A DNA stretch of 64,000 nt, from assembly GCA_021647705.1 (NCBI GenBank), contig JAKIUF010000009.1:42716-106715 (forward strand), in the 5' to 3' direction. The stretch is from Gammaproteobacteria bacterium (GTDB lineage: Bacteria; Pseudomonadota; Gammaproteobacteria; SZUA-152). Every line of letters begins with the position of its first letter. Within the stretch, counting starts at the first letter, position 1. Under the pieces are notes generated by a model, which did no database searches, was not told where the DNA came from, and was given only the letters and a program-made list of their open reading frames with translations. Positions 28,972 to 36,952 of this stretch are shown here, piece after piece. Position numbers and translations under genes: made by a program.

Positions 28972-29718
28972 AGTTCTCCAGCTAAAAATAATACTTCTTC
29001 TCTGACACCAAATTTCTGGGCTGTCATACCCGCCGCAGGTATCGGTGCGCGCATGGCATCTGACCGGCCCAAACAATATTTGCCACTTGCCGGACGAACG
29101 GTCATTGAGCACAGCCTGAACGCCATGCTGAATCATCCGGCGATTAAGGGTGTGGTGCTTGCCATTGCCGCTGATGATGAATATTGGACAGAGCTGGGTT
29201 ATCAACATAAAAAACCGGTGTTGCTTGCACCAGGTGGGGCAGAGCGCTGTCATTCAGTGTTGAGCGCGCTTGATGTGTTGCGGGCAACGGCCAGTGAAGC
29301 CGATTGGGTGCTGGTGCATGATGCCGCACGGCCCTGTCTGCGTCAGGATGATATCAGTCAACTCATTGCATGCTGCAAACATCATTCGGTGGGCGCCATT
29401 CTCGCGGTACCGGTGAAAGACACCATCAAACAATCCACAGATTCCGGTGAAGCCAATACTATTTCTGCGACAGTTGACCGCTCTTTGTTGTGGCATGCAC
29501 AAACTCCGCAAATGTTTCGTCTGGGTATGTTGCGTGATGCGTTGAGGCAAGCGCTGGCGGCGGGTGTGACGATTACCGATGAGGCTTCTGCATTGGAATG
29601 GTGTGGTCAAATGCCCCTGCTGGTCGAGGGACATGGCGACAATATCAAAATTACCCGCCCGGAAGATTTATCCCTGGCGGCATTTTATTTTTCCCGGTCG
29701 CAGCCGACAAGTAACTGA
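28963..29718 (+). CDS. ispD: 2-C-methyl-D-erythritol 4-phosphate cytidylyltransferase
   Basis: A 251-residue enzyme of the MEP isoprenoid pathway; it couples CTP and methylerythritol 4-phosphate. Motifs: AVIPAAGIGARMASDRPKQY at the nucleotide site, VLVHDAARPC, and VPVKDTIKQ. Start TTG 28963 lies in the duplicated ftsB end, matching the usual ftsB/ispD overlap. TTG 28969 is an alternative. No ispF is present directly downstream; a TraB/GumN gene follows instead. Because of the insert, ispD may now rely on a promoter inside it rather than on ftsB transcription. Confidence 0.93.
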   Translation: MSLSSPAKNNTSSLTPNFWAVIPAAGIGARMASDRPKQYLPLAGRTVIEHSLNAMLNHPAIKGVVLAIAADDEYWTELGYQHKKPVLLAPGGAERCHSVLSALDVLRATASEADWVLVHDAARPCLRQDDISQLIACCKHHSVGAILAVPVKDTIKQSTDSGEANTISATVDRSLLWHAQTPQMFRLGMLRDALRQALAAGVTITDEASALEWCGQMPLLVEGHGDNIKITRPEDLSLAAFYFSRSQPTSN

Positions 29719-29747
29719 TATTTCATTGTGCTTGCACAGGAGGCGCT

Positions 29748-30599
29748 ATGCGCTGGTGTTTATTATTAATAACGCTGTACGCAATACCGGGTTTTGCAGA
29801 AACATCACTGTGGCGTATCAGCAATGGTACCAATGCGTTATTTATCGGAGGCACTGTCCACGTACTTAGTAAAACAGATTATCCGTTACCTGCTGCATTT
29901 GATGAAGCTTATAAGAAATCCTCCAAACTGGTTTTTGAGACGGATATCGGTGCCAGCGAAAACCCTGCTTTTGCACAGACTATGTTGCAGCGCATGATGT
30001 TTACGGGCGAGCAAAACCTGAAAGGTGTATTGCGGCCTGATGTTTATGCGCAGCTGGAAAAATTTGGTGCAGCACGCGGTGTTCCCATGGTGATGCTGGA
30101 AAAAATGCGCCCGGTCATGGCGGTTATGACGTTGACGTTTATGGAATTACAGCGTCTGGGTATGGCTGATGCCGGCGTGGACAGTTATTTTTACCAGCGC
30201 GCGCAGGCGGATAAAAAAATGCTGGGGTATCTGGAGAGTAATGAACAGCAGCTGGATTTTATCAGCAATATGGCCAAAGGACGTGAAAATGATTTTGTAT
30301 TGTACAGTCTGAAAGACCTGAATAATGTTGAAGACATCATGCAGAAACTCAAGGCTGCCTGGCGTAGTGGTGATAATGATGAGCTGGCAGCGTTGTCACT
30401 GGTGTCAATGCGTCAGGATTTCCCCCAAATTTACCAGCAGCTTTTGGTTGAGCGTAACCAGAACTGGCTTCCCCCGATTGAGTCCATGCTGAATGACCCG
30501 GGCACAGAAATGATTCTGGTGGGCGCGTTGCATCTGGTGGGCAAAGAAGGCGTTTTACATGCTTTGCGTGGGAAGGGATATCGTATTGAACAATGGTGA
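29748..30599 (+). CDS. TraB/GumN family periplasmic protein
   Basis: A 283-residue protein with a Sec signal peptide (MRWCLLLITLYAIPGFA) and the family signatures SLWRISNGTNALFIGGTVHVL near the start and MILVGALHLVGKEGVLHALRGKGY at the end. The paired G-G-T-x-H and G-A-x-H-x-x-G-x-x-G motifs resemble the Tiki metalloprotease fold, suggesting a metal-dependent hydrolase in the periplasm; bacterial substrates are unknown. A good AGGAGG lies eight bases before ATG 29748. Confidence 0.82.
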   Translation: MRWCLLLITLYAIPGFAETSLWRISNGTNALFIGGTVHVLSKTDYPLPAAFDEAYKKSSKLVFETDIGASENPAFAQTMLQRMMFTGEQNLKGVLRPDVYAQLEKFGAARGVPMVMLEKMRPVMAVMTLTFMELQRLGMADAGVDSYFYQRAQADKKMLGYLESNEQQLDFISNMAKGRENDFVLYSLKDLNNVEDIMQKLKAAWRSGDNDELAALSLVSMRQDFPQIYQQLLVERNQNWLPPIESMLNDPGTEMILVGALHLVGKEGVLHALRGKGYRIEQW

Positions 30600-30633
30600 G
30601 TGACGGTGAGCAATGACAAGGAGCGGGAGTGCG

Positions 30634-32109
30634 ATGAGCAGAAAAAATAAAGAAGCAATTGTGAACCACGAAAAACTGGCTTTGCAATGGCGACGCACCA
30701 AGATTATTGCCACATTGGGTCCGGCGTCTGATTCTCCGGCAATGATTAGCCAGCTGCTGAAAGCAGGCGTGAATGTGGTGCGCCTGAATATGTCCCATGG
30801 TGATCACGACAGTCATCGCCTGTTATTCAAACGTGTGCGTGCTGCTGCAAAACGCCAGAATCGCAATATCGCTATTTTGATGGATCTGTGTGGCCCCAAA
30901 ATTCGGGTAGGAGAGTTCAGGGGCGGGCAAATTATGCTGGTGGATGGCCAACAAGTGACGGTGACCTGTCGAAATGTCCTCGGTGAAGAAGGACTGATTT
31001 CCTCCCAATATCGTCACCTGTACAAAGATGCAAAAAAAGGTGAGCGTGTTCTGCTGGATGACGGCAATCTGGAATTGTGTGTGTTGTCGATCAAGGGCAC
31101 GGAAGTCAATTGTCGTGTGATTCACGGCGGCGTATTGAAAGATCACAAAGGCATGAATTTGCCGGATTCTGATTTATCCACTGAAGCTTTTACTGCCAAA
31201 GATAAAAAAGATGCGTTATTGGCCATGGAGTTAGGCGCAGATTTTGTTGCATTGAGTTTTGTGCGCAACGCAAAAGATGTCACGCGGTTGACGCGCTACA
31301 TGGCACGTCATGGCAAAGCCATTCCGGTGATCAGCAAAATCGAACGCCCGGAAGCCGTAGAAAATATCGATGAAATTCTGGTCGAATCCTACGGCATTAT
31401 GGTGGCGCGGGGTGATCTGGGTATTGAACTGCCTGCCGAGCAAGTGCCGATGATTCAGCGTGACCTGATCAAGCGCGCCCGTCGCGCCTATGTGCCGGTG
31501 ATTGTTGCCACACAAATGCTGGAATCCATGATTACGCATTCGCGTCCCACCCGTGCCGAAGTAGGGGATGTGGCCAGCGCTGCGCACTCCAGTGCAGATG
31601 CGGTTATGTTGTCGGGTGAAACCGCCAGCGGTGAATATCCTGTTGAAGCGGTGCAGACCATGGTCAAAATTGTACGTGAAATTGAGCGTCACCAGTGGCG
31701 TGATGGACGCTACGGAAGCCAGGTGTTTGCGGATCGTCGAAAAGCGGGTTTTTCCAATCGTGAAGCCGTGGCGCATGCAGCGCTGGAGCTTGCGCGGGAT
31801 TTAAAACTGGAGGCGATTATTGTGCCCACCTTGTCGGGCACGACGGCACAAGTGTTGGCTGCGCATCGTGCGACGGCATCGATGGTGGGGGTATGTTCAC
31901 GGGAGTGGGTTTGTCGCCGCCTGGCATTGCACTGGGGAGTGATTCCCGTGCATCTGGTAACACCGGATCACCAGGACTGGCGGGATATGTGTCATCGCAT
32001 TGAATCGCAATGTGAGCTGACCCGGCCCGGGCATACAGTGTTGGTGGTTTCGGGTTTTAATGATGATCCGGCATTGAACGAGCCGGTGTTGAAAATGATG
32101 CAGCTTTAG
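30634..32109 (+). CDS. pyk: Pyruvate kinase
   Basis: A 491-residue glycolytic enzyme converting phosphoenolpyruvate and ADP to pyruvate and ATP. Motifs: TKIIATLGPASDSP, VVRLNMSHGDH, the active-site ISKIERPEAVENIDEI, GDLGIELPAEQVP, VIVATQMLESMI and LSGETASGEYPVEAV. ATG 30634 has GGGAG close upstream; ATG 30613 is possible and would add seven residues. It ends the core block, and a repeat-rich accessory region follows. Confidence 0.93.
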   Translation: MSRKNKEAIVNHEKLALQWRRTKIIATLGPASDSPAMISQLLKAGVNVVRLNMSHGDHDSHRLLFKRVRAAAKRQNRNIAILMDLCGPKIRVGEFRGGQIMLVDGQQVTVTCRNVLGEEGLISSQYRHLYKDAKKGERVLLDDGNLELCVLSIKGTEVNCRVIHGGVLKDHKGMNLPDSDLSTEAFTAKDKKDALLAMELGADFVALSFVRNAKDVTRLTRYMARHGKAIPVISKIERPEAVENIDEILVESYGIMVARGDLGIELPAEQVPMIQRDLIKRARRAYVPVIVATQMLESMITHSRPTRAEVGDVASAAHSSADAVMLSGETASGEYPVEAVQTMVKIVREIERHQWRDGRYGSQVFADRRKAGFSNREAVAHAALELARDLKLEAIIVPTLSGTTAQVLAAHRATASMVGVCSREWVCRRLALHWGVIPVHLVTPDHQDWRDMCHRIESQCELTRPGHTVLVVSGFNDDPALNEPVLKMMQL

Positions 32110-32166
32110 TCAAAAACACGTTTCTCCAAAAAGCCAATGAGCATTTAACGCAAAATTTGCAAAAGC

Positions 32167-32310
32167 GTAGGTTGGGGTGAATGTTTTTTATGAACCCCAA
32201 CGTGCCAGAGCAACACGCTATCTCCAAAGCCGCGCTCACGCCACCACAAAAAATTCATTTCAATTTTCAAAGCCAAAAAATATCCTGTTTTGTGTTATGA
32301 ACATATTAGG
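32167..32310 (+). repeat. MITE-like repeat, copy A
   Basis: It begins GTAGGTTGGGGTGA, with a hairpin to GAACCCCAAC, followed by about 100 bases that align with the reverse complement of the element at 51873-52034 (for example AGCCAAAAAATAT and GTGTTATGAACAT). The right-hand terminal hairpin is degraded here. No coding sequence. Two copies in one window suggest a dispersed non-autonomous element. Confidence 0.7.
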
Positions 32311-32503
32311 GATCCCCTTTTTAAACAGAAAATATGGAATTTTTCAGAACATGTTGAGCTCACCGTATAAATGATACGCCATCGTCCAACATGACCTGAA
32401 AAATCCGTCACAATTGTATGCCGTCACTGAAGTGACCCCGCGTACGGTTCAAAATGCCGTGCCTGAATTAGCAAAGCAGCTCTCCTGCATATTGGATAGA
32501 AAC

Positions 32504-32596
32504 AATACACTCAGGGCGGTACAAGATTGTCATGATCTATTAGCGTGGATGATTCCACACCTAGATAAATTTCCTCGCTTTCGGCGTTATACCTTC
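32504..32596 (+). pseudogene. Fragment of an Avd-like four-helix protein (diversity-generating retroelement accessory)
   Basis: An in-frame stretch reads AVQDCHDLLAWMIPHLDKFP and then RFRRYTF. The pattern D-L-L-x-W-x-I-P-H-L-D-K-F-P-R-x-x-R-x-T-F is the conserved first-helix region of Avd proteins, which accompany the reverse transcriptase in diversity-generating retroelements. The rest of the protein is missing: the frame runs on into unrelated sequence within 20 codons. The frame is open upstream from 32414, but that part is not recognised. The match is from recall and rests on about 25 residues. Confidence 0.5.
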
Positions 32597-32613
32597 CTCT
32601 GTCTACAAACCCG

Positions 32614-32700
32614 CAGAACTTCCGTTCGGCCTACTGTTTCTGGCCCAAGCCCGGTATAGCCTACTTCAACCAGGGTTTTCGTCTCGCCAGAACCTTATGA
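32614..32700 (+). other. Template/variable-repeat-like sequence of a retroelement (relic)
   Basis: The frame reads RSAYCFWPKPGIAYFNQGFR and then LARTL before a TGA. The ending N-x-G-F-R-L-A-R-T-L-stop is typical of variable repeats and their template repeats in diversity-generating retroelements that target C-type-lectin/formylglycine-enzyme folds. It lies 17 bases after the Avd fragment, the usual order avd then template repeat. No reverse transcriptase follows. Whether this is a template or the end of a target gene cannot be told. Confidence 0.45.
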
Positions 32701-32738
32701 GCCTTTGCTTTTTGTGCTTGTTTTCTTTGATATTTATC

Positions 32739-32799
32739 TCGTTCCAACGCTTCGCGTGGGAACGCTGAAACAGGTGCTGGAACGCTCTGCGTTTCTGCC
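32739..32799. repeat. Imperfect palindromic repeat (GTTCCAACGC...GGGAACGC type)
   Basis: CTCGTTCCAACGCTTCGCGT pairs with the following GGGAACGC, and a second GGAACGCTCTGCGTTTC unit comes 20 bases later. This family of short GC-rich palindromes is common between genes in Gammaproteobacteria. No function assigned. Confidence 0.5.
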
Positions 32800-32817
32800 G
32801 TGATGGATCACAAAGAG

Positions 32818-32868
32818 TTCACATATTGTAAATCTCCAAATGCAATGCTATAGTTCACAATATGTAAA
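32818..32868. promoter_or_regulatory. Probable HigA operator pair upstream of higBA
   Basis: Two 15-base AT-rich imperfect palindromes, TTCACATATTGTAAA at 32818-32832 and TTCACAATATGTAAA at 32854-32868, are spaced 36 bases start to start, just before the higB ribosome-binding site. This is the expected place for autorepression by a dimeric HigA helix-turn-helix antitoxin. Binding is inferred. Confidence 0.55.
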
Positions 32869-32884
32869 CACAAGGAAGCATGTT

Positions 32885-33196
32885 GTGCATGTTATTTCAA
32901 AAAGGCCGTTCACGGAGGCAGCGGAAAAATATCCCAATGACAGGGAATCAATTATTGATGTTTATAACGTACTTAGAAAAGGCGCATTTGAAACACCGCA
33001 AATATTGAAAGAAACATTTGCTTCCCTCGATAACTTTAAGCATAAAGATAAATGGTGGGTTATTGACATAGGGGGTAACAATTTAAGGTTAATGGCGGCA
33101 ATACTTTTTACGACACAAGAAGTATATGTAAAACATATTATTACCCACTCTGAATATGACAAACTAACGCAGAGATATAAGAAAGGAAAATTATAA
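32885..33196 (+). CDS. higB: HigB-type mRNA interferase toxin
   Basis: A 103-residue RelE-superfamily toxin: HVISKRPFTEAAEKYPND at the N-terminus, KWWVIDIGGNNLRLMAAI in the core, and YVKHIITHSEYDKL at the end, where the conserved histidine and C-terminal tyrosine/aspartate fall. HigB cleaves mRNA on translating ribosomes. GTG 32885 was chosen because AAGGAAG precedes it and the length then equals known HigB; the upstream ATG 32840 lies within the operator region. It overlaps higA by one base (TAATG), with toxin first, as is usual for HigBA. Confidence 0.88.
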   Translation: MHVISKRPFTEAAEKYPNDRESIIDVYNVLRKGAFETPQILKETFASLDNFKHKDKWWVIDIGGNNLRLMAAILFTTQEVYVKHIITHSEYDKLTQRYKKGKL

Positions 33197-33651
33197 TGTT
33201 AGCTCGAAAGCCTGAAACACTAACAAACTCTTTTCTGGGATTTGCTTCAGAAGCATCAAATATCCTGCACATAAAAACAGAGCAAGATTATCAAGATGCG
33301 CTTGAAACAATAGAACATCTATTTTCAAAAGCTAAAGATACAGCCGATGATCCCCTGAACGATTTAATAGCATTAGTCTCAAAATCTATCGAAAAATATG
33401 AAGCAACTCAGGAAGCTATTATAGCTTTTGATGAAGAAGCTAATAACACCAATCAGGAAATATCTGTTCTTAGGGTGCTAATGAGCCAACACCATTTAAC
33501 ACTTGCAGACTTTAAAGATGAAATTGGTTCAAAGTCATTAGTGTCCATGATCTTAAATGGAAAAAGGAATCTCACGAAAGAGCATATAGCTAAAATATCA
33601 AAACGGTTTAACCTTGACCCAGCATCATTTTTCAACTTGAAAGCAGCTTGA
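33196..33651 (+). CDS. higA: HigA-type antitoxin
   Basis: A 151-residue protein with an N-terminal toxin-binding part and a C-terminal XRE-like helix-turn-helix (about residues 94-145: LMSQHHLTLADFKDEIG, SLVSMILNGKRNLTKEHI, FNLDPASFF). It should neutralise HigB and repress the operon through the palindromes upstream. The HTH at the C-terminal side and the length match the HigA of E. coli type. ATG 33196 shares a base with the higB stop. Confidence 0.87.
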   Translation: MLARKPETLTNSFLGFASEASNILHIKTEQDYQDALETIEHLFSKAKDTADDPLNDLIALVSKSIEKYEATQEAIIAFDEEANNTNQEISVLRVLMSQHHLTLADFKDEIGSKSLVSMILNGKRNLTKEHIAKISKRFNLDPASFFNLKAA

Positions 33652-33684
33652 AAATGTTCACAGCGCAATGTCATTGTGGAAATG
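33651..33684 (+). repeat. 34-bp dispersed repeat, left copy
   Basis: Begins AAAATGTTC and contains CAATGTCATTGTGGA. A second copy in the same orientation lies at 47800-47833, 28 of 34 bases alike. It begins on the last base of the higA stop. The two copies bracket the topB-to-alkylsulfatase block. The rest of the spacer to topB (33685-33863) shows nothing recognisable. Confidence 0.55.
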
Positions 33685-33863
33685 TAAAGCTGACTACATT
33701 TTTCAACGCAAATAACCGCGAAAAATAAAATCCAATACGCTATCAGTGATGACTATGGCGCTATTTCCTGGCGAGCGCTTCTGGTTTACCGTAGGCTATG
33801 AGACAACACAGCCTCACCTTGCAGTGGCTACCCATAGTGATCTAATACCGGCTCGATGAAGAC

Positions 33864-36047
33864 ATGAAACTCTACCTCTGTGAAAAACCCTCCCAGGCCC
33901 GTGACATTTCCCGAGTGTTGGGTGTGCGACAAAAAGGAGAGGGTTGCCTTAAAGGTAACGACATCGTGGTGACCTGGTGCTTTGGCCATCTGCTCGAAAT
34001 GGCACCCCCCGATGCCTATGATGAAGCGCTTAAACGCTGGCGTTTCGACACCCTGCCTATTACCCCCCAACGTTGGAAGCTGGTGGTGAAAAAGTCAGCA
34101 CGCAAGCAATATAAAGTTATCCAGCAACTCTTAAAACAATCGACCGACGTTGTGATTGCCACCGATGCCGATCGCGAAGGTGAAACGATTGCTCGTGAAA
34201 TATTGGCGCGCTGTCGCTGGCGTGGTCCGCTTTCCCGGCTGTGGTTGTCGGCGTTGGATGATGCCAGCATCCGTAAAGCATTGAGCAATATATTACCGGG
34301 TTCAAAAACCGAGCCTCTTTATTTTGCAGGATTAGGCCGTGCGCGCGCTGACTGGTTGGTGGGGATGAACCTGACCCGTGCCTATACCTTGATGGGTCAA
34401 CAGAATGGTCACGCAGGTGTGCTCTCTGTGGGGCGTGTGCAGACACCGACGCTTAATCTTGTTGTCGAGCGAGACAGGGCGATTGAGCAGTTTACACCGA
34501 GCCCCTACTACGACGTTTTCGGTGAATTCAAGGTCACGAATGGCTGCCTCAAAGCCAAGTGGACAGCCCCTAAAACAGCCGCAGATGCCAATGGCCGCTG
34601 CGTTAACGAGCAAACCGCTCGCGCCGTGGTGCAGAAAATCAAAGGTCAGCAAGGGTGCATCACCAAGGCCGAGACAAAACGTGAGAGAGATCCTCCTCCG
34701 CTGCCTTTTGATCTGTCGTCACTGCAACAAGAGGCATCGAAACGCTGGGGCATGGGTGCAAAAGAAGTTCTGGATACTGCACAAGCGCTGTACGAAACTC
34801 ACAAAGCGCTCACTTACCCGCGCACCGATTGCCGTTATCTACCCGTATCGCAGCGTGCCGAAGTGACTCAGGTGCTCGCGGGCATTAAACAATCCGACAA
34901 CCGTTATACACCGCTTATTGACGCCGCCGACCCCAAGCTGCGTTCGCGTGTCTGGAACGACAAAAAAGTGAGCGCCCATCACGCGATCATTCCCACCGCG
35001 ACACCCACGAACGTCACTCGCATGTCCGAACAGGAGCGGCGTCTCTACGCCCTTGTCTGTCGCCACTACATCGCCCAATTTTATCCGCCCTTTGAATATG
35101 ACAAGACTGTCATTGACATCAGCATTTGTGACGAGCGGTTTCGCACCACTGGCAAAGTACCGCAAATCAAAGGTTGGCGAGCCGTCGTGGGGAAAAGCAA
35201 AGCCGACGACGACACCCCGATCTTGCCCGTCGTCACCGTTAACGAGATAGCTGAAGCCACCAACGCAACACTCGAAACCAAACAAACCAAACCTCCGACA
35301 CCTTTTACCGAAGGCACACTGATTGCTGCAATGAAGTCAGTGGGCAAATCGATTACCGATGCAAAGCTAAAAAAGATCCTGCGTGAGACTGCGGGCATTG
35401 GTACCGAAGCCACACGCGCCAGCATTATCGAAACCCTGTTTCAGCGTGATTTTATTGAACAACAGAAAAAGCAGATCGTCAGCACAACAACTGGCCGTGC
35501 CTTGATTGACATGCTGCCCGACGCAATAAAAGCACCTGCCACAACCGCAGTGTGGGAACAGGCCCTGGATGATATTGCACAGGGGAACGGTGATCTCGAC
35601 ACGTTCACTGATAACCAAACTCAGTGGGTCAGTGACATATTACAGCAAGCAAAACAGCAAGCAGGATCGAGCAAACAATCATCACAGTCGTTTGAAAACC
35701 ACGATGCAACCATAGAACACGCCTGCCCGGAATGCGATAAACCTTTGCGACGCCGAAAAGGGAAAAGTGGTTTCTTTTGGGGCTGTAGCGGTTATCCCGA
35801 TTGCAAGGCTACACGCCCTGATAATCGGGGAAAACCAGGAAATGCTAAATCACGCACAACGTCCAAAGGTTATTCGAAGAGCGCACCGCACACCCACTCA
35901 CCCGAAGAAGCCTGTTCACCTTGTCCGCTATGCAAGTCTGGCAACCTAGTGCAACGTACCGCAAAAAAGGGTAAAAACGCCGGGCAACCCTTCATCGGTT
36001 GCACCGCTTACCCAACCTGCAAACATTTCTCATGGCCCGCAACGTGA
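33864..36047 (+). CDS. topB: DNA topoisomerase III
   Basis: A 727-residue type IA topoisomerase. The Toprim domain starts KLYLCEKPSQARDIS and contains TDADREGETIA (about residue 100). The catalytic tyrosine is in ALTYPRTDCRYLP (about residue 318). The C-terminus has two four-cysteine zinc ribbons, CPECDKPL...CSGYPDC (about 620) and CPLCKSG...CTAYPTC (about 686). It decatenates DNA by single-strand passage. At about 75 residues longer than E. coli TopB, with intact zinc ribbons, it resembles copies carried by integrative elements; its place in an accessory region agrees. The ATG at 33864 starts at the family N-terminus. Confidence 0.95.
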   Translation: MKLYLCEKPSQARDISRVLGVRQKGEGCLKGNDIVVTWCFGHLLEMAPPDAYDEALKRWRFDTLPITPQRWKLVVKKSARKQYKVIQQLLKQSTDVVIATDADREGETIAREILARCRWRGPLSRLWLSALDDASIRKALSNILPGSKTEPLYFAGLGRARADWLVGMNLTRAYTLMGQQNGHAGVLSVGRVQTPTLNLVVERDRAIEQFTPSPYYDVFGEFKVTNGCLKAKWTAPKTAADANGRCVNEQTARAVVQKIKGQQGCITKAETKRERDPPPLPFDLSSLQQEASKRWGMGAKEVLDTAQALYETHKALTYPRTDCRYLPVSQRAEVTQVLAGIKQSDNRYTPLIDAADPKLRSRVWNDKKVSAHHAIIPTATPTNVTRMSEQERRLYALVCRHYIAQFYPPFEYDKTVIDISICDERFRTTGKVPQIKGWRAVVGKSKADDDTPILPVVTVNEIAEATNATLETKQTKPPTPFTEGTLIAAMKSVGKSITDAKLKKILRETAGIGTEATRASIIETLFQRDFIEQQKKQIVSTTTGRALIDMLPDAIKAPATTAVWEQALDDIAQGNGDLDTFTDNQTQWVSDILQQAKQQAGSSKQSSQSFENHDATIEHACPECDKPLRRRKGKSGFFWGCSGYPDCKATRPDNRGKPGNAKSRTTSKGYSKSAPHTHSPEEACSPCPLCKSGNLVQRTAKKGKNAGQPFIGCTAYPTCKHFSWPAT

Positions 36048-36068
36048 GACTCAATATGAACAGGCAAA

Positions 36069-36242
36069 TTAACCTTTTAGGGTATGCGGGAACTGCAAAG
36101 AATAGGACAGTAATTTATCGGTCAACCCTAAGCGTGCAACCCAATCACAATAAACCCGTTCCGTATGGATCGAATAATAAAGGCGACGTATCAAATCACG
36201 CATTTCCGTCAACCGGTTTTTCCCTGAGTTTTGAGTTGACAT
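36069..36242 (-). pseudogene. N-terminal fragment of an integron integrase (intI)
   Basis: Read on the minus strand from ATG 36242, residues 10-29 are RLTEMRDLIRRLYYSIHTER and are followed by VYCDWVARL. This is the arm-binding N-terminal region of integron tyrosine recombinases (usual form R-x-R-I-R-x-x-H-Y-S-x-R-T-E-x-A-Y-x-x-W). The frame then leaves the family and stops, so the catalytic domain is gone. Orientation is right for an integron: the integrase points away from the cassettes, and its start faces the attI side. Confidence 0.72.
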
Positions 36243-36418
36243 GGTGAATTCTGAAGAATAGGGTTTGGGCGAAGATAATAGAGCGGATATGCCTGGATAG
36301 CCCATCAATATCAGAATATCAGGGCAAATTGACCGGTTTTATGTGATTATCGGGCAAACTCGCCTGATTCTTCGTTCAATACAGTGGATAGCAACGCAAG
36401 TGGGCCTGATACTAATAA

Positions 36419-36425
36419 GTTAAGT
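36419..36425 (+). other. Candidate attI recombination core
   Basis: GTTAAGT fits the GTTRRRY core at which integron integrases cut. It lies between the broken integrase start and the first cassette gene, 17 bases before that gene, where attI/cassette junctions fall. The seven-base match alone would be weak; its position is what supports it. Confidence 0.5.
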
Positions 36426-36441
36426 TCATCTGGAGTTAAAG

Positions 36442-36891
36442 GTGCAGATAAGAAAGCTTGAAAAAAAAGACTTAGCGGGAGTTAGCTCTTTATGCATGAA
36501 GGCTTTCATGGACTCTGTAGCACCCAGTCTTTCAAATGAAGGTTTTGAGACTTTTCAAGGTATTGCATCTGTAGATGGTTTTTCAAATCGGATGAAAGAA
36601 GACAATACTATTCTGGTTTACGAAGAAAACGGGAAGGTAAAAGGTGTCATTGAGCTGAAGGAAGGTCGCCATGTGGCAATGCTGTTCGTAGTCCCTGACT
36701 TTCAAGAGAGAGGAGTAGGACGAGCGCTAGTTTCAGCAATAACGCCATATACTAGAGCAGAAACAATAACCGTTAGTGCCTCGCTTAATTCGATTCCAGC
36801 GTATTTTCGGTATGGCTTCATTTGTGCTGGTGATCCTGACGAAAAGTCTGGTTTGAAATATCAGCCAATGGAGTTAGAACTTAACAAGTAA
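36442..36891 (+). CDS. GNAT-family N-acetyltransferase (integron cassette 1)
   Basis: A 149-residue GCN5-related acetyltransferase. The acetyl-CoA loop is VVPDFQERGVGRALVSA (about residues 90-106), preceded by the GVIELKEGRHVAMLFV strand. The substrate is unknown; cassette GNATs range from antibiotic-modifying to metabolic enzymes. It starts at GTG 36442, directly after the attI-like core, and its stop lies inside the 5' part of the attC site, the usual compact cassette layout. No own promoter is evident. Confidence 0.82.
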   Translation: MQIRKLEKKDLAGVSSLCMKAFMDSVAPSLSNEGFETFQGIASVDGFSNRMKEDNTILVYEENGKVKGVIELKEGRHVAMLFVVPDFQERGVGRALVSAITPYTRAETITVSASLNSIPAYFRYGFICAGDPDEKSGLKYQPMELELNK

Positions 36892-36939
36892 ATCAAGCGG
36901 ACGCAAAAAAGCTGCGCCGCTTATTAAAACGTTATATTT
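36879..36939 (+). other. attC recombination site of cassette 1
   Basis: It starts ACTTAAC (matching RYYYAAC), runs to AAGCGGACGC, a short spacer, GCGCCGCTT, and ends at AACGTTATAT. The arms AAGCGG-CGC and GCG-CCGCTT are complementary with an unpaired base in one arm, as in folded attC sites. The terminal core GTTATAT departs slightly from GTTRRRY. Spacer and arm sequences closely resemble well-known attC sites of Gammaproteobacteria. Confidence 0.75.
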
Positions 36940-36952
36940 TTAGGAGAGTTTT

